Shown here one piece after another: positions 1-8,831 of a stretch of DNA of 64,000 nucleotides. The stretch comes from Demequina rhizosphaerae (GTDB lineage: Bacteria > Actinomycetota > Actinomycetes > Actinomycetales > Demequinaceae), in assembly GCF_000971255.1 (NCBI RefSeq), contig NZ_BBMC01000004.1:62001-126000 (forward strand), in the 5' to 3' direction. How positions within the stretch are numbered: position 1 is the stretch's first letter; each line of letters starts with the position of its first letter. The notes beneath the pieces are model-generated. The model was not told the origin of the DNA, made no database searches, and saw only the letters and a program-made list of their open reading frames with translations. A program made the translations under genes and the position numbers.

Positions 1-9
1 CGCGGACAG

Positions 10-47
10 CACGAAGGCCCGGGGAGCATCGTCCCCGGGCCCTCGTG
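10..47 (-). terminator. hairpin terminator after DUF3107 gene
   Basis: A 10-bp GC stem (16-25 with 32-41) extends by five more pairs after one mismatch and closes on a 6-nt loop. It lies 16 bp past the stop of the leftward DUF3107 gene. No U-tract follows. The loop and right arm include GCATCGTCC, a near-copy of the dispersed 10-mer. Confidence 0.7.
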
Positions 48-62
48 GTCGTCTTGGTGCGG

Positions 63-281
63 CTACGCGCCGAAGCCGACGCGGCGCTTGGTCTCCTCGC
101 CGATGTCCACGTAGCCGAGCGCGGCGCCGGGGACCACCACGCGACGCCCCTTGGCGTCCGTGAGGTCGAGCGTGCCTCCCTTGGTCGCCGCCGCCACCGC
201 CGCGGCGACCGCGTCCGCCGACATGTCGGTGTCGATCGCGATCTCACGCGACACGTTCTGCACGCCGATCCTGATCTCCAC
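63..281 (-). CDS. DUF3107 domain-containing protein
   Basis: A 72-residue protein matching the small DUF3107 family that occurs across actinobacteria; its biochemical role is unknown. It opens with VEIRIGVQNVSRE, the usual start of the family, continues through an alpha-helical middle (SADAVAAAV) and ends in a strand-rich half (GRRVVVPGAALGYVDIG). I place the start at the GTG at 281 because GGAG lies seven bases upstream and the family usually begins here. A TTG at 293 would add four residues. The gene is divergent from the DUF3152 gene and is followed by a hairpin terminator. M. tuberculosis Rv3208A is, from memory, the equivalent next to the DUF3152 gene Rv3207c. Confidence 0.85.
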   Translation of the reverse strand: MEIRIGVQNVSREIAIDTDMSADAVAAAVAAATKGGTLDLTDAKGRRVVVPGAALGYVDIGEETKRRVGFGA

Positions 282-319
282 AGCCGTCTCCAATGCTCGT
301 GATGCCTTTGGTCTGCCCT

Positions 320-325
320 TATCCT
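320..325 (+). promoter_or_regulatory. -10 box TATCCT, leaderless DUF3152 gene
   Basis: TATCCT ends six bases before the ATG at 332, so transcription would begin at or next to the start codon. It favours 332 over the in-frame ATG at 293. Confidence 0.55.
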
Positions 326-331
326 AGGGCG

Positions 332-1198
332 ATGACTCGGCGGTCCGGAGGCCTGTTCGCGGGCAGGGGAATCGCCCTTCCCGGCTGGCGGGTGACCCTC
401 ATCGCCGTGGTCCTGTGCTTCGCCGTGGGTCTCGGAGCGGGCTGGGTGACCGGCCAGGTACCGGGGTGGTACCGGGCGTGGAGCGCGGACCCCGAGCCCA
501 GCGCGTCCCCGAGCGTGAGCGAGACCCCCGAGCCCGAGGTGAGCCTCCCCGCGATGGAGCCGATCACACGCGTGCTCGACGAGGACGACGCGGCGGCGGG
601 CGTCGTCACGACGACCGTGCCCGAGCGCGGCGCCGGCACCTTCTCGACGGCCTCGACCGCGAGCCGCACCGCCGCTCCGTCGGTCTCGCCCGACGCCGCC
701 GACGGCCCCACCCGTTACGTGCGCATCGACGTCGAGGACGGCGTCACGGTCGACGAGGACGCGCTCGTCGACCACGTGATGGCCACCCTGCAGGACGAGC
801 GCGGCTGGGGCTCCGCGGGTCGCCTCCAGTTCGTCGTCACGGACGGCGCGGCGGATGTGCAGGTGGTGCTCGCGACCCCGTACACGATCGCCACGCGCTG
901 CCCCGATGGGGCCGAGGCGACGGCGGACGATGCGGACGGCTCCCCCGAGCCGACGTGCGCCGAGCAGGGCATCGTGCCGGTGTCCATCTACGACTGGACG
1001 GCGGGCCTCGACCGCTACGGCAAGAACCGCAACGGCGCCCGCGCCTACCTGCTCAACCACGGCGTCGGGCTCGTGCTCGGCGAGGAGGAGGTCACGTGCA
1101 CCTCCGGCGTCGCCTCGGTGATGGTCGACCAGACCGACATGCCGAAGGCCTGCAAGACGAGCGCATGGCCGTTCCCCGGCGCCGCGAAGTCCGGCTGA
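332..1198 (+). CDS. DUF3152 protein with degenerate zincin motif
   Basis: A 288-residue membrane-anchored extracytoplasmic protein. Residues about 19-40 form one hydrophobic segment, followed by a Ser/Pro/Glu-rich linker and a C-terminal DUF3152 domain from about residue 125. Family members usually carry a zinc-protease-like NHExGH signature. Here the aligned stretch reads NHGVGLVLG (residues 242-250), so the catalytic Glu and the second His are missing, and the terminal GCxPNxWP-like element has become ACKTSAWPF. I infer a non-catalytic domain. A pair of conserved cysteines remains near the end. The 10-mer GGACGATGCG encodes part of an acidic loop (925-934). The start at 332 fits the -10 box immediately upstream. 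Confidence 0.75.
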   Translation: MTRRSGGLFAGRGIALPGWRVTLIAVVLCFAVGLGAGWVTGQVPGWYRAWSADPEPSASPSVSETPEPEVSLPAMEPITRVLDEDDAAAGVVTTTVPERGAGTFSTASTASRTAAPSVSPDAADGPTRYVRIDVEDGVTVDEDALVDHVMATLQDERGWGSAGRLQFVVTDGAADVQVVLATPYTIATRCPDGAEATADDADGSPEPTCAEQGIVPVSIYDWTAGLDRYGKNRNGARAYLLNHGVGLVLGEEEVTCTSGVASVMVDQTDMPKACKTSAWPFPGAAKSG

Positions 1199-1247
1199 CC
1201 GGCGCGGTGGCGCACGCGGTGTCGGACCCTTCTGGTGGGATCGGCGC

Positions 1248-4200
1248 ATGACCGCGCTCCGCCTGCTGCCGGCGCCCCCGGCCCCGACCGCGCCCGAGCT
1301 GGACGAGGCGCAGCGGGCGGCGGTCGAGGCCGCGCTCGCGCCGTCCCGCCCCGGCGATCCCGGCCACCTCGTCGTCGTCGGCGCCCCCGGCGCCGGCAAG
1401 ACCACCCTCGCCGGCGCGCTCGCGCTCGAGGCGGCGCGCCGGGGCGTCGACCCGGGACGCCTGCTCGTCCTCTCCGCGACCCGCGCGGGCGCCGCGCGGC
1501 TGCGCGACCACGTGTCGCTCGCGCTCGACCGTCCCGTCGGCGCGCCGGTGGTGCGCACCGCCTCCTCCGCAGCGCACGCGATCCTCACGGCGCAGGCGAC
1601 CGCGCTCGGCGACCCGCCGCCCGTGCTCGTCACCGGCGCCGAGCAGGACCAGATCCTCCGCGAGCTCCTCGAGGGGCACCGCGCCGGGCTCGGGCGCGCG
1701 CCCGACTGGGGCGGCGCCGTGCCGCCCGAGGCCACCGCGCTCGCGGGCTTCCGCGCGGAGCTGCGCGACCTGCTCATGCGCGCGAGCGAGGCCGGGCTCG
1801 ATCCCGACGCCCTCGCGCGGCTCGGCGACGCGACCGGCCGGCCGGAATGGCGCGCCGCCGCGGACCTCATGGACGAGTACGACGCCGTCCTCGGCTGGCG
1901 GTCGCTCACGCCCGACCAGGGCGCGCGCTTCGACCCCGCCGTCGTGGTCGCGCAGGCCGCGCACGTCCTGGAGACGTGGGACGCGCCCGGCGACCGCCCC
2001 GCGTGGGAGCTCGTCGTGGTGGACGATGCGCAGGACCTCACCCGCGCCGGCGTGCGGCTGCTGCGCGCGCTCGCCGCGGGAGGCGCCCGGCTCGTGCTGC
2101 TCGGGAACGCCGACGAGGCGGTGCAGGGCTACCGCGGCGCGGTCCCCGCGATGCTCGCCGCGGCGACCGGCACGGACGGCCCCGGCGGCTTCGGGGCATC
2201 CCTGCTGCGCCTCGGGCCCGGGCACCGCCAGGCGGGGGCGCTCGCCGCGGTGACCGCGGCCGCCGTGAGCCGCATCGGCACCGCCGGGGCCGGATCGGCG
2301 CGCGTCGCCGTGCCCGCCCCCGAGACCTCCGACGGCGTCGAGATCCTGGTCGCCGCGCATCGTCACGCGCACTCCCGTGCGATCGCGCAGGCGCTGCGGC
2401 GCGCGCGCCACGGCCTCGACGGGCCGGAGACGCCGTGGGGCGAGATGGTCGTCGTCGCGCGCTCGAGCGCGCGGCTGCGCGAGATCCGCGCGGACCTCGC
2501 CGCCGCCGACATCCCGTGCGAGACGCTCGGCGACGGCACCGCGCTGCACGCCGAGCCGGCCGTCGCGCCGATCCTCACCCTCATGCGTCGCGCGGCGCAG
2601 GCCGCGCGTGGCGAGGACGCGGCGTGGGAGGAGGCCGAGGCGGTCGAGCTGCTCGGCTCCCGCATCGTCGGCATCGACCCGGTCGCGATGCGCCGCCTGA
2701 GGCGTGCGCTCGTGCGGGAGGAGCGCCGCGGCGGCGGCACCCGCACGTCAGCCGAGCTGCTCGTCGACGCGATCGCGGCCCCGGAGCGGTGGGCGAGCCT
2801 CGGCACCCCGGAGGCGCGGCTCGCGGAGCGGGCCTCGCGCGCGCTCCGCGCGGGCGCCGCGGCGGCCGAGGCCGGCACGCCGGCCACCGTCGCGTGGGCG
2901 GTCTGGGACGCGCTCGGCGTCGCCGACGACTGGCGCACGGCGGCGCTCGCGGGATCCGCGCGCGACGACGCCGACCTCGACGCCGTCATCGCCCTCATGC
3001 GCGCCGCGGCCATCTACGTCGAGCGGATGCCGTCGGCGTCCGCCGAGTCGTTCGTCGACCACCTCGAGGGGCAGGACTTCGCCCCCGACACGCTCGGCGC
3101 GCGGGCGCGGGTCGAGGACGCCGTCGCGTTCTGCACGCCCGCGTCGGCCGCCGGCCGCGAGTGGGACACCGTCGTCGTGGCGGGCCTCGAGGAGGGCGCC
3201 TGGCCGGACACGCGCCTGCGCGACGCGGTGCTGGGCGCGCACCAGCTCGCGGAGATCCTCGCGGGTCGTGCCGCGGCGGCGCCGCTCGAGCCGCAGGCCC
3301 GCGCCGCGTGGGCGCGTGCCGCCCGCCGCGCGGTCGTCGACGACGAGACCCGCGCGTTCGCGGTCGCCGTCTCGCGCGCACGCCGTCGCCTCGTCCTCAC
3401 GTGCGTCGACGGGGAGGACGAGCGTCCCTCGCGGTACCTCGCCTTGGCCGGCGCGGCGGCCGGAGTCGAGCCGGTGCGCGCGGACGCGACGCCCCGGGTC
3501 ACGGACCTGCGCTCGGCCGTCGCGTCGGTGCGGGCCGGCGCCGCCGACGCCGAGGGGCCCGCGCGGGACGCCCACGTCGAGGTCCTCGCACGCCTGGCCG
3601 CGATGGGCGTCGCGGGCGCCGATCCCGACGAGTGGCACGGCGTCCCCCCGTTCTCGACCGAGGTCGGCATGTGGGACGACGACCAGCCGGTGCGGGTGTC
3701 GCCCTCGCGCCTCGAGGCGCTCGAGACGTGCCCGCTGCGGTGGGCGCTCGAGACCGCCGGCGGCAGCGCGGCCGCGTCGGAGAAGCAGAGCCTCGGCACG
3801 CTCGTGCACGAGGTCGCCGCGGAGCTGCCGCACGGCACGCACGCCGAGCTCGCGGCCGCGCTCGAAGAGCGCTGGCCCGAGATCGCCGGCACGGACACCT
3901 GGCCGGACCGCGTCCTCAAGGACCGCGCCGACGCGATGATCCGGCGGCTCGCGGGCTACGTCGCGGGCGTCAAGGCGGGCGAGGTGCGCGTCGAGCAGCC
4001 GTTCAGCGTGCAGATCGGCCGCGCCGTCGTCGCCGGCAGCGCCGACCGCGTCGAGGTCACCGACGGCACGGCGCGCATCGTCGACCTCAAGACCGGGCAG
4101 GCGGTGTCCAAGAAGGACGCCGAGGAGCACGCGCAACTCGCGATGTACCAGCTGGCGGCGGACCACGGCGGCTTCGGCGGGGTCGTGGAGGCGGACGGTG

Positions 4201-4415
4201 CCGCGCTCGTGTTCGTCGGCGGGTCGACGCAGGGCGCGAGCGAGCGGGTGCAGCCCGCGATCGACGTGGAGAAGGAGCGGGCACGCCTCACCGCGGCGGT
4301 CGACACGATGGCGCGGGGCACCTTCACCGCCATCACGAACGACCGCTGCGCGTCGTGCCCGGTGCGGCGCTCGTGCCCGGCGTGGCCGAGCGGAAGGCAG
4401 GTGACGGACGGATGA
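1248..4415 (+). CDS. adnA: AdnA-like helicase-nuclease subunit
   Basis: A 1055-residue UvrD-family motor fused to a C-terminal RecB-type nuclease. It is predicted to be the AdnA half of the heterodimeric AdnAB machine that resects double-strand breaks in actinobacteria. Walker A is GAPGAGKT (45-52). Walker B is the unusual DDAQD (259-263) in place of DExQD, and the motif III-like stretch is GNADEAVQGYRGA, which fits AdnA being the weaker, non-lead motor. The nuclease core is SADRVEV with D933 and VDLKTG with D946/K948. C828 plus C1034, C1037 and C1043 would hold the iron-sulfur cluster. The gene overlaps adnB by ATGA, so the subunits are translationally coupled. Order and length match the mycobacterial pair. 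Confidence 0.9.
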   Translation: MTALRLLPAPPAPTAPELDEAQRAAVEAALAPSRPGDPGHLVVVGAPGAGKTTLAGALALEAARRGVDPGRLLVLSATRAGAARLRDHVSLALDRPVGAPVVRTASSAAHAILTAQATALGDPPPVLVTGAEQDQILRELLEGHRAGLGRAPDWGGAVPPEATALAGFRAELRDLLMRASEAGLDPDALARLGDATGRPEWRAAADLMDEYDAVLGWRSLTPDQGARFDPAVVVAQAAHVLETWDAPGDRPAWELVVVDDAQDLTRAGVRLLRALAAGGARLVLLGNADEAVQGYRGAVPAMLAAATGTDGPGGFGASLLRLGPGHRQAGALAAVTAAAVSRIGTAGAGSARVAVPAPETSDGVEILVAAHRHAHSRAIAQALRRARHGLDGPETPWGEMVVVARSSARLREIRADLAAADIPCETLGDGTALHAEPAVAPILTLMRRAAQAARGEDAAWEEAEAVELLGSRIVGIDPVAMRRLRRALVREERRGGGTRTSAELLVDAIAAPERWASLGTPEARLAERASRALRAGAAAAEAGTPATVAWAVWDALGVADDWRTAALAGSARDDADLDAVIALMRAAAIYVERMPSASAESFVDHLEGQDFAPDTLGARARVEDAVAFCTPASAAGREWDTVVVAGLEEGAWPDTRLRDAVLGAHQLAEILAGRAAAAPLEPQARAAWARAARRAVVDDETRAFAVAVSRARRRLVLTCVDGEDERPSRYLALAGAAAGVEPVRADATPRVTDLRSAVASVRAGAADAEGPARDAHVEVLARLAAMGVAGADPDEWHGVPPFSTEVGMWDDDQPVRVSPSRLEALETCPLRWALETAGGSAAASEKQSLGTLVHEVAAELPHGTHAELAAALEERWPEIAGTDTWPDRVLKDRADAMIRRLAGYVAGVKAGEVRVEQPFSVQIGRAVVAGSADRVEVTDGTARIVDLKTGQAVSKKDAEEHAQLAMYQLAADHGGFGGVVEADGAALVFVGGSTQGASERVQPAIDVEKERARLTAAVDTMARGTFTAITNDRCASCPVRRSCPAWPSGRQVTDG

Positions 4416-7400
4416 CCGAGGTGGACCTCGCGGACGAGGGCCTCGTCCGGGGCGCGGGCCGCTCGGCCGATGCGCTCGCGCGGCTCGTCACGGGCCGCCC
4501 GCCCACGCCCGAGCAGGCCGGCGTGATCGGCGCGGGGCTCGACCCCATGCTCGTCGTCGCGGGCGCGGGCTCGGGCAAGACGGAGACGCTGTCGCTGCGC
4601 ATCGTCTACCTGCTCGACCACGCGAAGGAGCTGTTCGGCACCGCCATCAGCCCCGACGAGATCCTGTGCCTCACGTTCACGCGCAAGGCGGCCGCGGAGA
4701 TCGCCGAGCGCGCCGAGCACCGCATCGCGACGGCCTTCGGCGAGGATCCGTCGCGCCCGCCCGCCTCGGTGTCCACCTACAACGCGTACTCGGCCCAGCT
4801 GGTCGCCGAGCACGGGCTGCGCCTGGGCATCGACCCCGACGCGACGACGCTCACCGCGGCCGCGCTGTGGCAGCTCGCCTCGGACGTGGTGACGTCGTGG
4901 ACCGCGCCGCTCGACACGGACGCCGCCGTCAGCACCGTCACCGCGGCGATCTCGCGGCTGGCCGGTCAGCTGCGCGACCACGACGTCGCACCCGAGTTGC
5001 TGCGCGAGTGGGCCGTCGGCGCCCTCGCCGCGCTCGAGGAGCTGCCCAAGAACGCGGGCGACCGCGCCCCCGGCCCGCTCACCACCCGCACCGGCAGCCC
5101 GAACGACCATGCCAAGCGCATCGCGAAGCTGCGCACCCTCGCGGCCGTGTCCGCGCTGGTCGAGGAGTTCCAGCGGCGCAAGCGCGAGGCCTCGCAGCTC
5201 GACTTCGCGGATCAGGTCGCCTTCGCGGCCGAGCTGTCGCGGCTCGACGCGGTCCAGGCGGTCGAGCGCGGGCGGTACCGCGCGATCCTGCTCGACGAGT
5301 TCCAGGACACGTCGCCGGGCCAGTTGCGGCTGTTCGCGCGGCTGTTCGGCGCGGACCACCACGTCATGGCCGTCGGCGACCCCAACCAGGCCATCTACGG
5401 CTTCCGCGGCGCCTCCGAGAGCGCGCTGCCGATGTTCGTCGAGGAGTTCGCGCACGGCCGTGAGGTCCGCCAGGCGAGCCTGTCCGTCTCGTGGCGCAAC
5501 GAGGGCTCCGTGCTGGACGTCGCGAACGCCGCCGCGGGCCCGCTGCGCGAGGCCTCCCGCGTCGAGGTGCTCCCGCTCCGCTCCCGGGCCGCCTACCTGG
5601 GCCATGACGAGCCGACGCGCCGCGCGCCGGGCGTCGACGGCCTCGTCACCGAGGACCACGTCCAGGAGGCCGATGCGGTGGTCGCCTACCTCCAGGTGCG
5701 CCGCGCCGAGCTGGGGCCCGACGAGCAGGGACGGCCCCGCGACGCCGCGATCCTGTGCCGCCGTCGCGCGCAGTTCGCGGCCATGGTCGAGGCGCTCGTG
5801 CGGGCGGGCGTCGACTACGAGGTGGTCGGGCTCGGCGGTCTTGTCGACACCCCCGAGGTGTCGGACCTGGTCGCGCTCCTCGAGATCGCGCACGACCCGT
5901 CCCGCGGCGACTCCGCGATGCGCCTGCTCACGTCCGAGCGGGTCGCGCTCGGCATCCGCGACCTCGCCTCGCTGCAGGACTGGGCGCGCGAGCTCGCGGG
6001 GCCGCGCGAGGCGCGCGACAGCGAGTCCAGCCTCGTCGACGCGCTCGCGACCCCGCCCCCCGCGGGCTGGGTGTCGCGCGAGGGCCGGTCGCTCAGCGCC
6101 GTCGCGCACGGCCGTATCGTCCGGCTCCAGCGGGCGGTCGACGCGATCCGCACCCGCACCTACCTGTCGTTGCCCGAGCTCATCCTCGCCGCCGAGCGGG
6201 CGTGGGGCCTCGACATCGAGGCGGCGGTCGCGCGTCCCGACGGCCGCGCCGCGCGCAACGTGGACGCGTTCGTCGACGCCGCCCGGCAGTTCGCCGCGGG
6301 AGCCGAACGCGCGACGCTCGGCGCGTTCCTCGCGTGGCTCGAGGCGGCGCGCAGCGAGGAGGGAGGGCTCGAGCTGCCCGTCAAGGAGCCCGAGCCGGGC
6401 GCCGTCCAGGTGCTCACCGTGCATGCCGCGAAGGGCCTCGAGTGGGACGTCGTCGCCGTGCCGGGCCTGGTAGACGGGCACTTCCCGTCCGTCGGTGAAC
6501 CATCCTCGCGCCGCCCGTACTACACGGATGCCGGCTGGCGCGGGCGCGGCGTCGAGCTGCCGTACGAGCTACGGCTCGACCGCGAGGACCTGCCGCACTG
6601 GGACTGGCGCTCGGCCGCCGACCACGGCACGCTCGCGGACTCCCTCGAGGACTTCGAGCGGGCATGCGGCGAGCACCGCGTCGCGGAGGAGCGCCGGCTC
6701 TTCTACGTCGCGGTCACGCGCGCCCGCTCACACGTGCTGCTGTCCGCCTCGTGGCGCGTCGGCGGCGCGACCGTGCGCACGCCGTCGTGCTACCTGCGCG
6801 AGCTCGTCGACCTGGGCATGCTGTCCGACTCCGGCTGGGCGCCGCGACCCGAGGACGATGCGGCGGTCGCCGTCGAGCCCGTCACCGCGGCATGGCCCGC
6901 GCCGCCGACCGAGGCCCAGCTGGGACGGCGCGCGCTCGCGCAGGACGTGCGCGGCGCGATGGCGGGTGGCGCCGAGGCGGGTCAGGACCCGGCGGACGCC
7001 GCGTGGGAGCGGCTGCCGCTCGGGCGGGAGATCGCGGCGATGCTCGAGGAGCGGCGCGAGCGCGAGCGGGGCGTCGGCGACGTCGCGCTGCCCGCGCACC
7101 TGTCGACCTCGGGCCTGGTGTCGCTGCGCCGGGACCGCGAGGCGTTCACGGCGCAGCTGAGGCGGCCGCTCCCGGCGGAGCCGACGCCGGCCGCGCGCCG
7201 CGGCAGCCTCCTGCACGCCTGGATCGAGGCGCAGTACGGGCATGTGCCGCTGCTGTCGCTCGACGACCTGGGCCCCGGCGAGGATGAGGCCGACCTCGAG
7301 GCGCTCAAGGACGCCTTCGCCCGTTCGGAGTGGGCGGGCCGCACGCCCAGCCACATCGAGGTCGACGTCGAGCTGCCCGTCGGCGGCGTCACCGTGCGCT

Positions 7401-7675
7401 CGCGCATCGACGCGGTGTTCCCCGCGGGCGCGGGGCTCGACCGGGTGACGGTCGTCGACTGGAAGTCGGGGTCCGCGCCGCGCGATGCCGAGGAGCGCGC
7501 GGCCCGCGAGGTGCAGCTCGCGGTCTACCGCCTCGCGTGGTCCGAGTGGACGGGGGTGCCGCTCGCGGACGTCGACGCGGCCTTCCACTACGTGCGGGAC
7601 GACGCGACGGTGCGTCCGGAGCGGCTGCTCACGCGGGAGGAGATCGAGGCGCTGCTCGCGCCGGCGCACCGCTGA
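4412..7675 (+). CDS. adnB: AdnB-like lead helicase-nuclease subunit
   Basis: A 1087-residue partner of AdnA. All superfamily 1 motifs are intact: GAGSGKT (51-57), LTFTRKAAAEI, DEFQD (295-299), GDPNQAIYGFRGA, VHAAKGLEW and FYVAVTRAR. This fits AdnB acting as the lead ATP-driven motor. The C-terminal nuclease carries RIDAVF (D1000), VDWKSG (D1016/K1018) and QLAVYRL, the Asp/Lys/Gln-Tyr set of RecB-type nucleases. The start is the ATG overlapping the adnA stop. The frame stays open far upstream, but that part is out-of-frame adnA sequence. A GGACGATGCG copy sits in the acidic linker between motor and nuclease (6853-6862). Confidence 0.92.
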   Translation: MTEVDLADEGLVRGAGRSADALARLVTGRPPTPEQAGVIGAGLDPMLVVAGAGSGKTETLSLRIVYLLDHAKELFGTAISPDEILCLTFTRKAAAEIAERAEHRIATAFGEDPSRPPASVSTYNAYSAQLVAEHGLRLGIDPDATTLTAAALWQLASDVVTSWTAPLDTDAAVSTVTAAISRLAGQLRDHDVAPELLREWAVGALAALEELPKNAGDRAPGPLTTRTGSPNDHAKRIAKLRTLAAVSALVEEFQRRKREASQLDFADQVAFAAELSRLDAVQAVERGRYRAILLDEFQDTSPGQLRLFARLFGADHHVMAVGDPNQAIYGFRGASESALPMFVEEFAHGREVRQASLSVSWRNEGSVLDVANAAAGPLREASRVEVLPLRSRAAYLGHDEPTRRAPGVDGLVTEDHVQEADAVVAYLQVRRAELGPDEQGRPRDAAILCRRRAQFAAMVEALVRAGVDYEVVGLGGLVDTPEVSDLVALLEIAHDPSRGDSAMRLLTSERVALGIRDLASLQDWARELAGPREARDSESSLVDALATPPPAGWVSREGRSLSAVAHGRIVRLQRAVDAIRTRTYLSLPELILAAERAWGLDIEAAVARPDGRAARNVDAFVDAARQFAAGAERATLGAFLAWLEAARSEEGGLELPVKEPEPGAVQVLTVHAAKGLEWDVVAVPGLVDGHFPSVGEPSSRRPYYTDAGWRGRGVELPYELRLDREDLPHWDWRSAADHGTLADSLEDFERACGEHRVAEERRLFYVAVTRARSHVLLSASWRVGGATVRTPSCYLRELVDLGMLSDSGWAPRPEDDAAVAVEPVTAAWPAPPTEAQLGRRALAQDVRGAMAGGAEAGQDPADAAWERLPLGREIAAMLEERRERERGVGDVALPAHLSTSGLVSLRRDREAFTAQLRRPLPAEPTPAARRGSLLHAWIEAQYGHVPLLSLDDLGPGEDEADLEALKDAFARSEWAGRTPSHIEVDVELPVGGVTVRSRIDAVFPAGAGLDRVTVVDWKSGSAPRDAEERAAREVQLAVYRLAWSEWTGVPLADVDAAFHYVRDDATVRPERLLTREEIEALLAPAHR

Positions 7676-7691
7676 GAAGCGGGGAGGAGGG

Positions 7692-8612
7692 TCAGTCCTC
7701 GAAGAGCATCGCCTCGAGGTCGGCCAGCATGCCCTCGCCGTCGGCGATCACGTCCGGGTTGTCGGTGCGGACGCCGTACATGAGCCAGCGCATAAGGGCC
7801 ATCTCGGACGCGAGGCGCGCGCGGTCGAGCAGGTGCGGGTCGCGCATCTCGCGACGGCGCCCGTGGTAGGCCTCGACCACGGAGTCGAGCACGTCGTCGG
7901 GCGCGGCGGCGACCAGCCACGCGAGGTCGTCCGCGGGGTCCGCGACGCGCGCGTCCATCCAGTCGACGATCCCCGAGACCGAGCCGTCCGCGACGTAGAC
8001 CTGGTGCTCGCCCATGTCGCCGTGGACCACGGTCGGGTCGAAGCGCCACCACGACACGTTCTCGAGCTGGTGCTCCCACCGGTCCGCGAGGCGCGGCGGC
8101 ACCTTGCCGGTCTGGATGCCGGCGTCGAGCTCCGCGAGGCGGCGCTCGCGGTACTCCTCCGCGGTGTACGCGGGCAGGCCCTGGTCCTCGATCACGGTGA
8201 TGGGCAGCTCGTGGATCTCCGCGAGGGCGCGTCCCACGGTCGCGGCGAGCCCCGGACCGGGCTGGAGCGCGGCGAGCATGAGCTGCGCGCCGGGCACCTC
8301 GGTGTAGACGACCGCGCGGCCCGTGTCGTCGCTCAGCTCGGCCGCGCCCACGGGGTGCGGCACGGCGAACGAGACGAGCCCCGCCTCCTTGGCGCGGGCG
8401 AGCGCGTTCAGCAGGCCCTTCTCGGCCTCGAGCGCGGCACCGGCGGCGGCACGCTTCGGCGCGCGCACGATCCACCGCTGGCCGGTCGAGTCCTTGACCA
8501 CGACGACCTCGAAGTCGGCGTCGGTGTGCGGGCTGCGCAGGACGTCGTAGACGTCGAGCCCGGGCACGGCGACGGTCGCCAGGGCGGCGAGCGCGAGCGG
8601 TGAACGAGGCAC
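7692..8612 (-). CDS. aminoglycoside-phosphotransferase-fold kinase
   Basis: A 306-residue protein of the APH/choline-kinase-like phosphotransferase fold; the substrate is unknown. The catalytic loop is VVHGDMGEHQ (HGD at 197-199) and the metal-binding element is GIVDW (D217). The usual HGDxxxxN asparagine position is occupied by Gln, as in macrolide 2'-phosphotransferase relatives. The start is the GTG at 8612, where the family's PRSPLALAALA opening begins and a -10 box lies six bases upstream. The gene ends 16 bp from the convergent adnB with no hairpin between. Genes of this type commonly sit between adnB and nudC in Micrococcales, so I infer a housekeeping rather than a resistance role. 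Confidence 0.75.
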   Translation of the reverse strand: MPRSPLALAALATVAVPGLDVYDVLRSPHTDADFEVVVVKDSTGQRWIVRAPKRAAAGAALEAEKGLLNALARAKEAGLVSFAVPHPVGAAELSDDTGRAVVYTEVPGAQLMLAALQPGPGLAATVGRALAEIHELPITVIEDQGLPAYTAEEYRERRLAELDAGIQTGKVPPRLADRWEHQLENVSWWRFDPTVVHGDMGEHQVYVADGSVSGIVDWMDARVADPADDLAWLVAAAPDDVLDSVVEAYHGRRREMRDPHLLDRARLASEMALMRWLMYGVRTDNPDVIADGEGMLADLEAMLFED

Positions 8613-8618
8613 AGGCTC

Positions 8619-8624
8619 ACCGTA
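8619..8624 (-). promoter_or_regulatory. -10 box TACGGT, leaderless phosphotransferase gene
   Basis: On the minus strand TACGGT ends six bases before the GTG at 8612. This supports the GTG as start. I see no convincing -35. Confidence 0.5.
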
Positions 8625-8819
8625 GAGCGAACCCGGCGCACGCGCCACGCTCCACGCCGCACGGGCCAGGCACGATGCGCGCCCGAGCGCCTCGCCGCCG
8701 AGCCGCTGCCCCCTCGCCCGCCCGCCTGCCCGCCCGCGCACGACACTCACCTACCCATGCGGCGCGAGGATCTCCCGAAACCGACCGACGTCTACCCATT
8801 CCGCCCGGGGCGCTGCGGG

Positions 8820-8825
8820 TAGGTT
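8820..8825 (+). promoter_or_regulatory. -10 box TAGGTT, leaderless nudC
   Basis: TAGGTT ends six bases before the GTG start of nudC. It lies in a 219-bp divergent spacer (8613-8831) that otherwise shows only GC-rich sequence. Confidence 0.5.
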
Positions 8826-8831
8826 GGCCGG

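Noticed and set aside
1235..4411. open frame joined to adnB that would make a 2146-residue protein
   Set aside because: The first 1059 residues are Arg/Ala/Gly-rich shadow sequence of adnA in another frame. adnB starts at the ATG overlapping the adnA stop.
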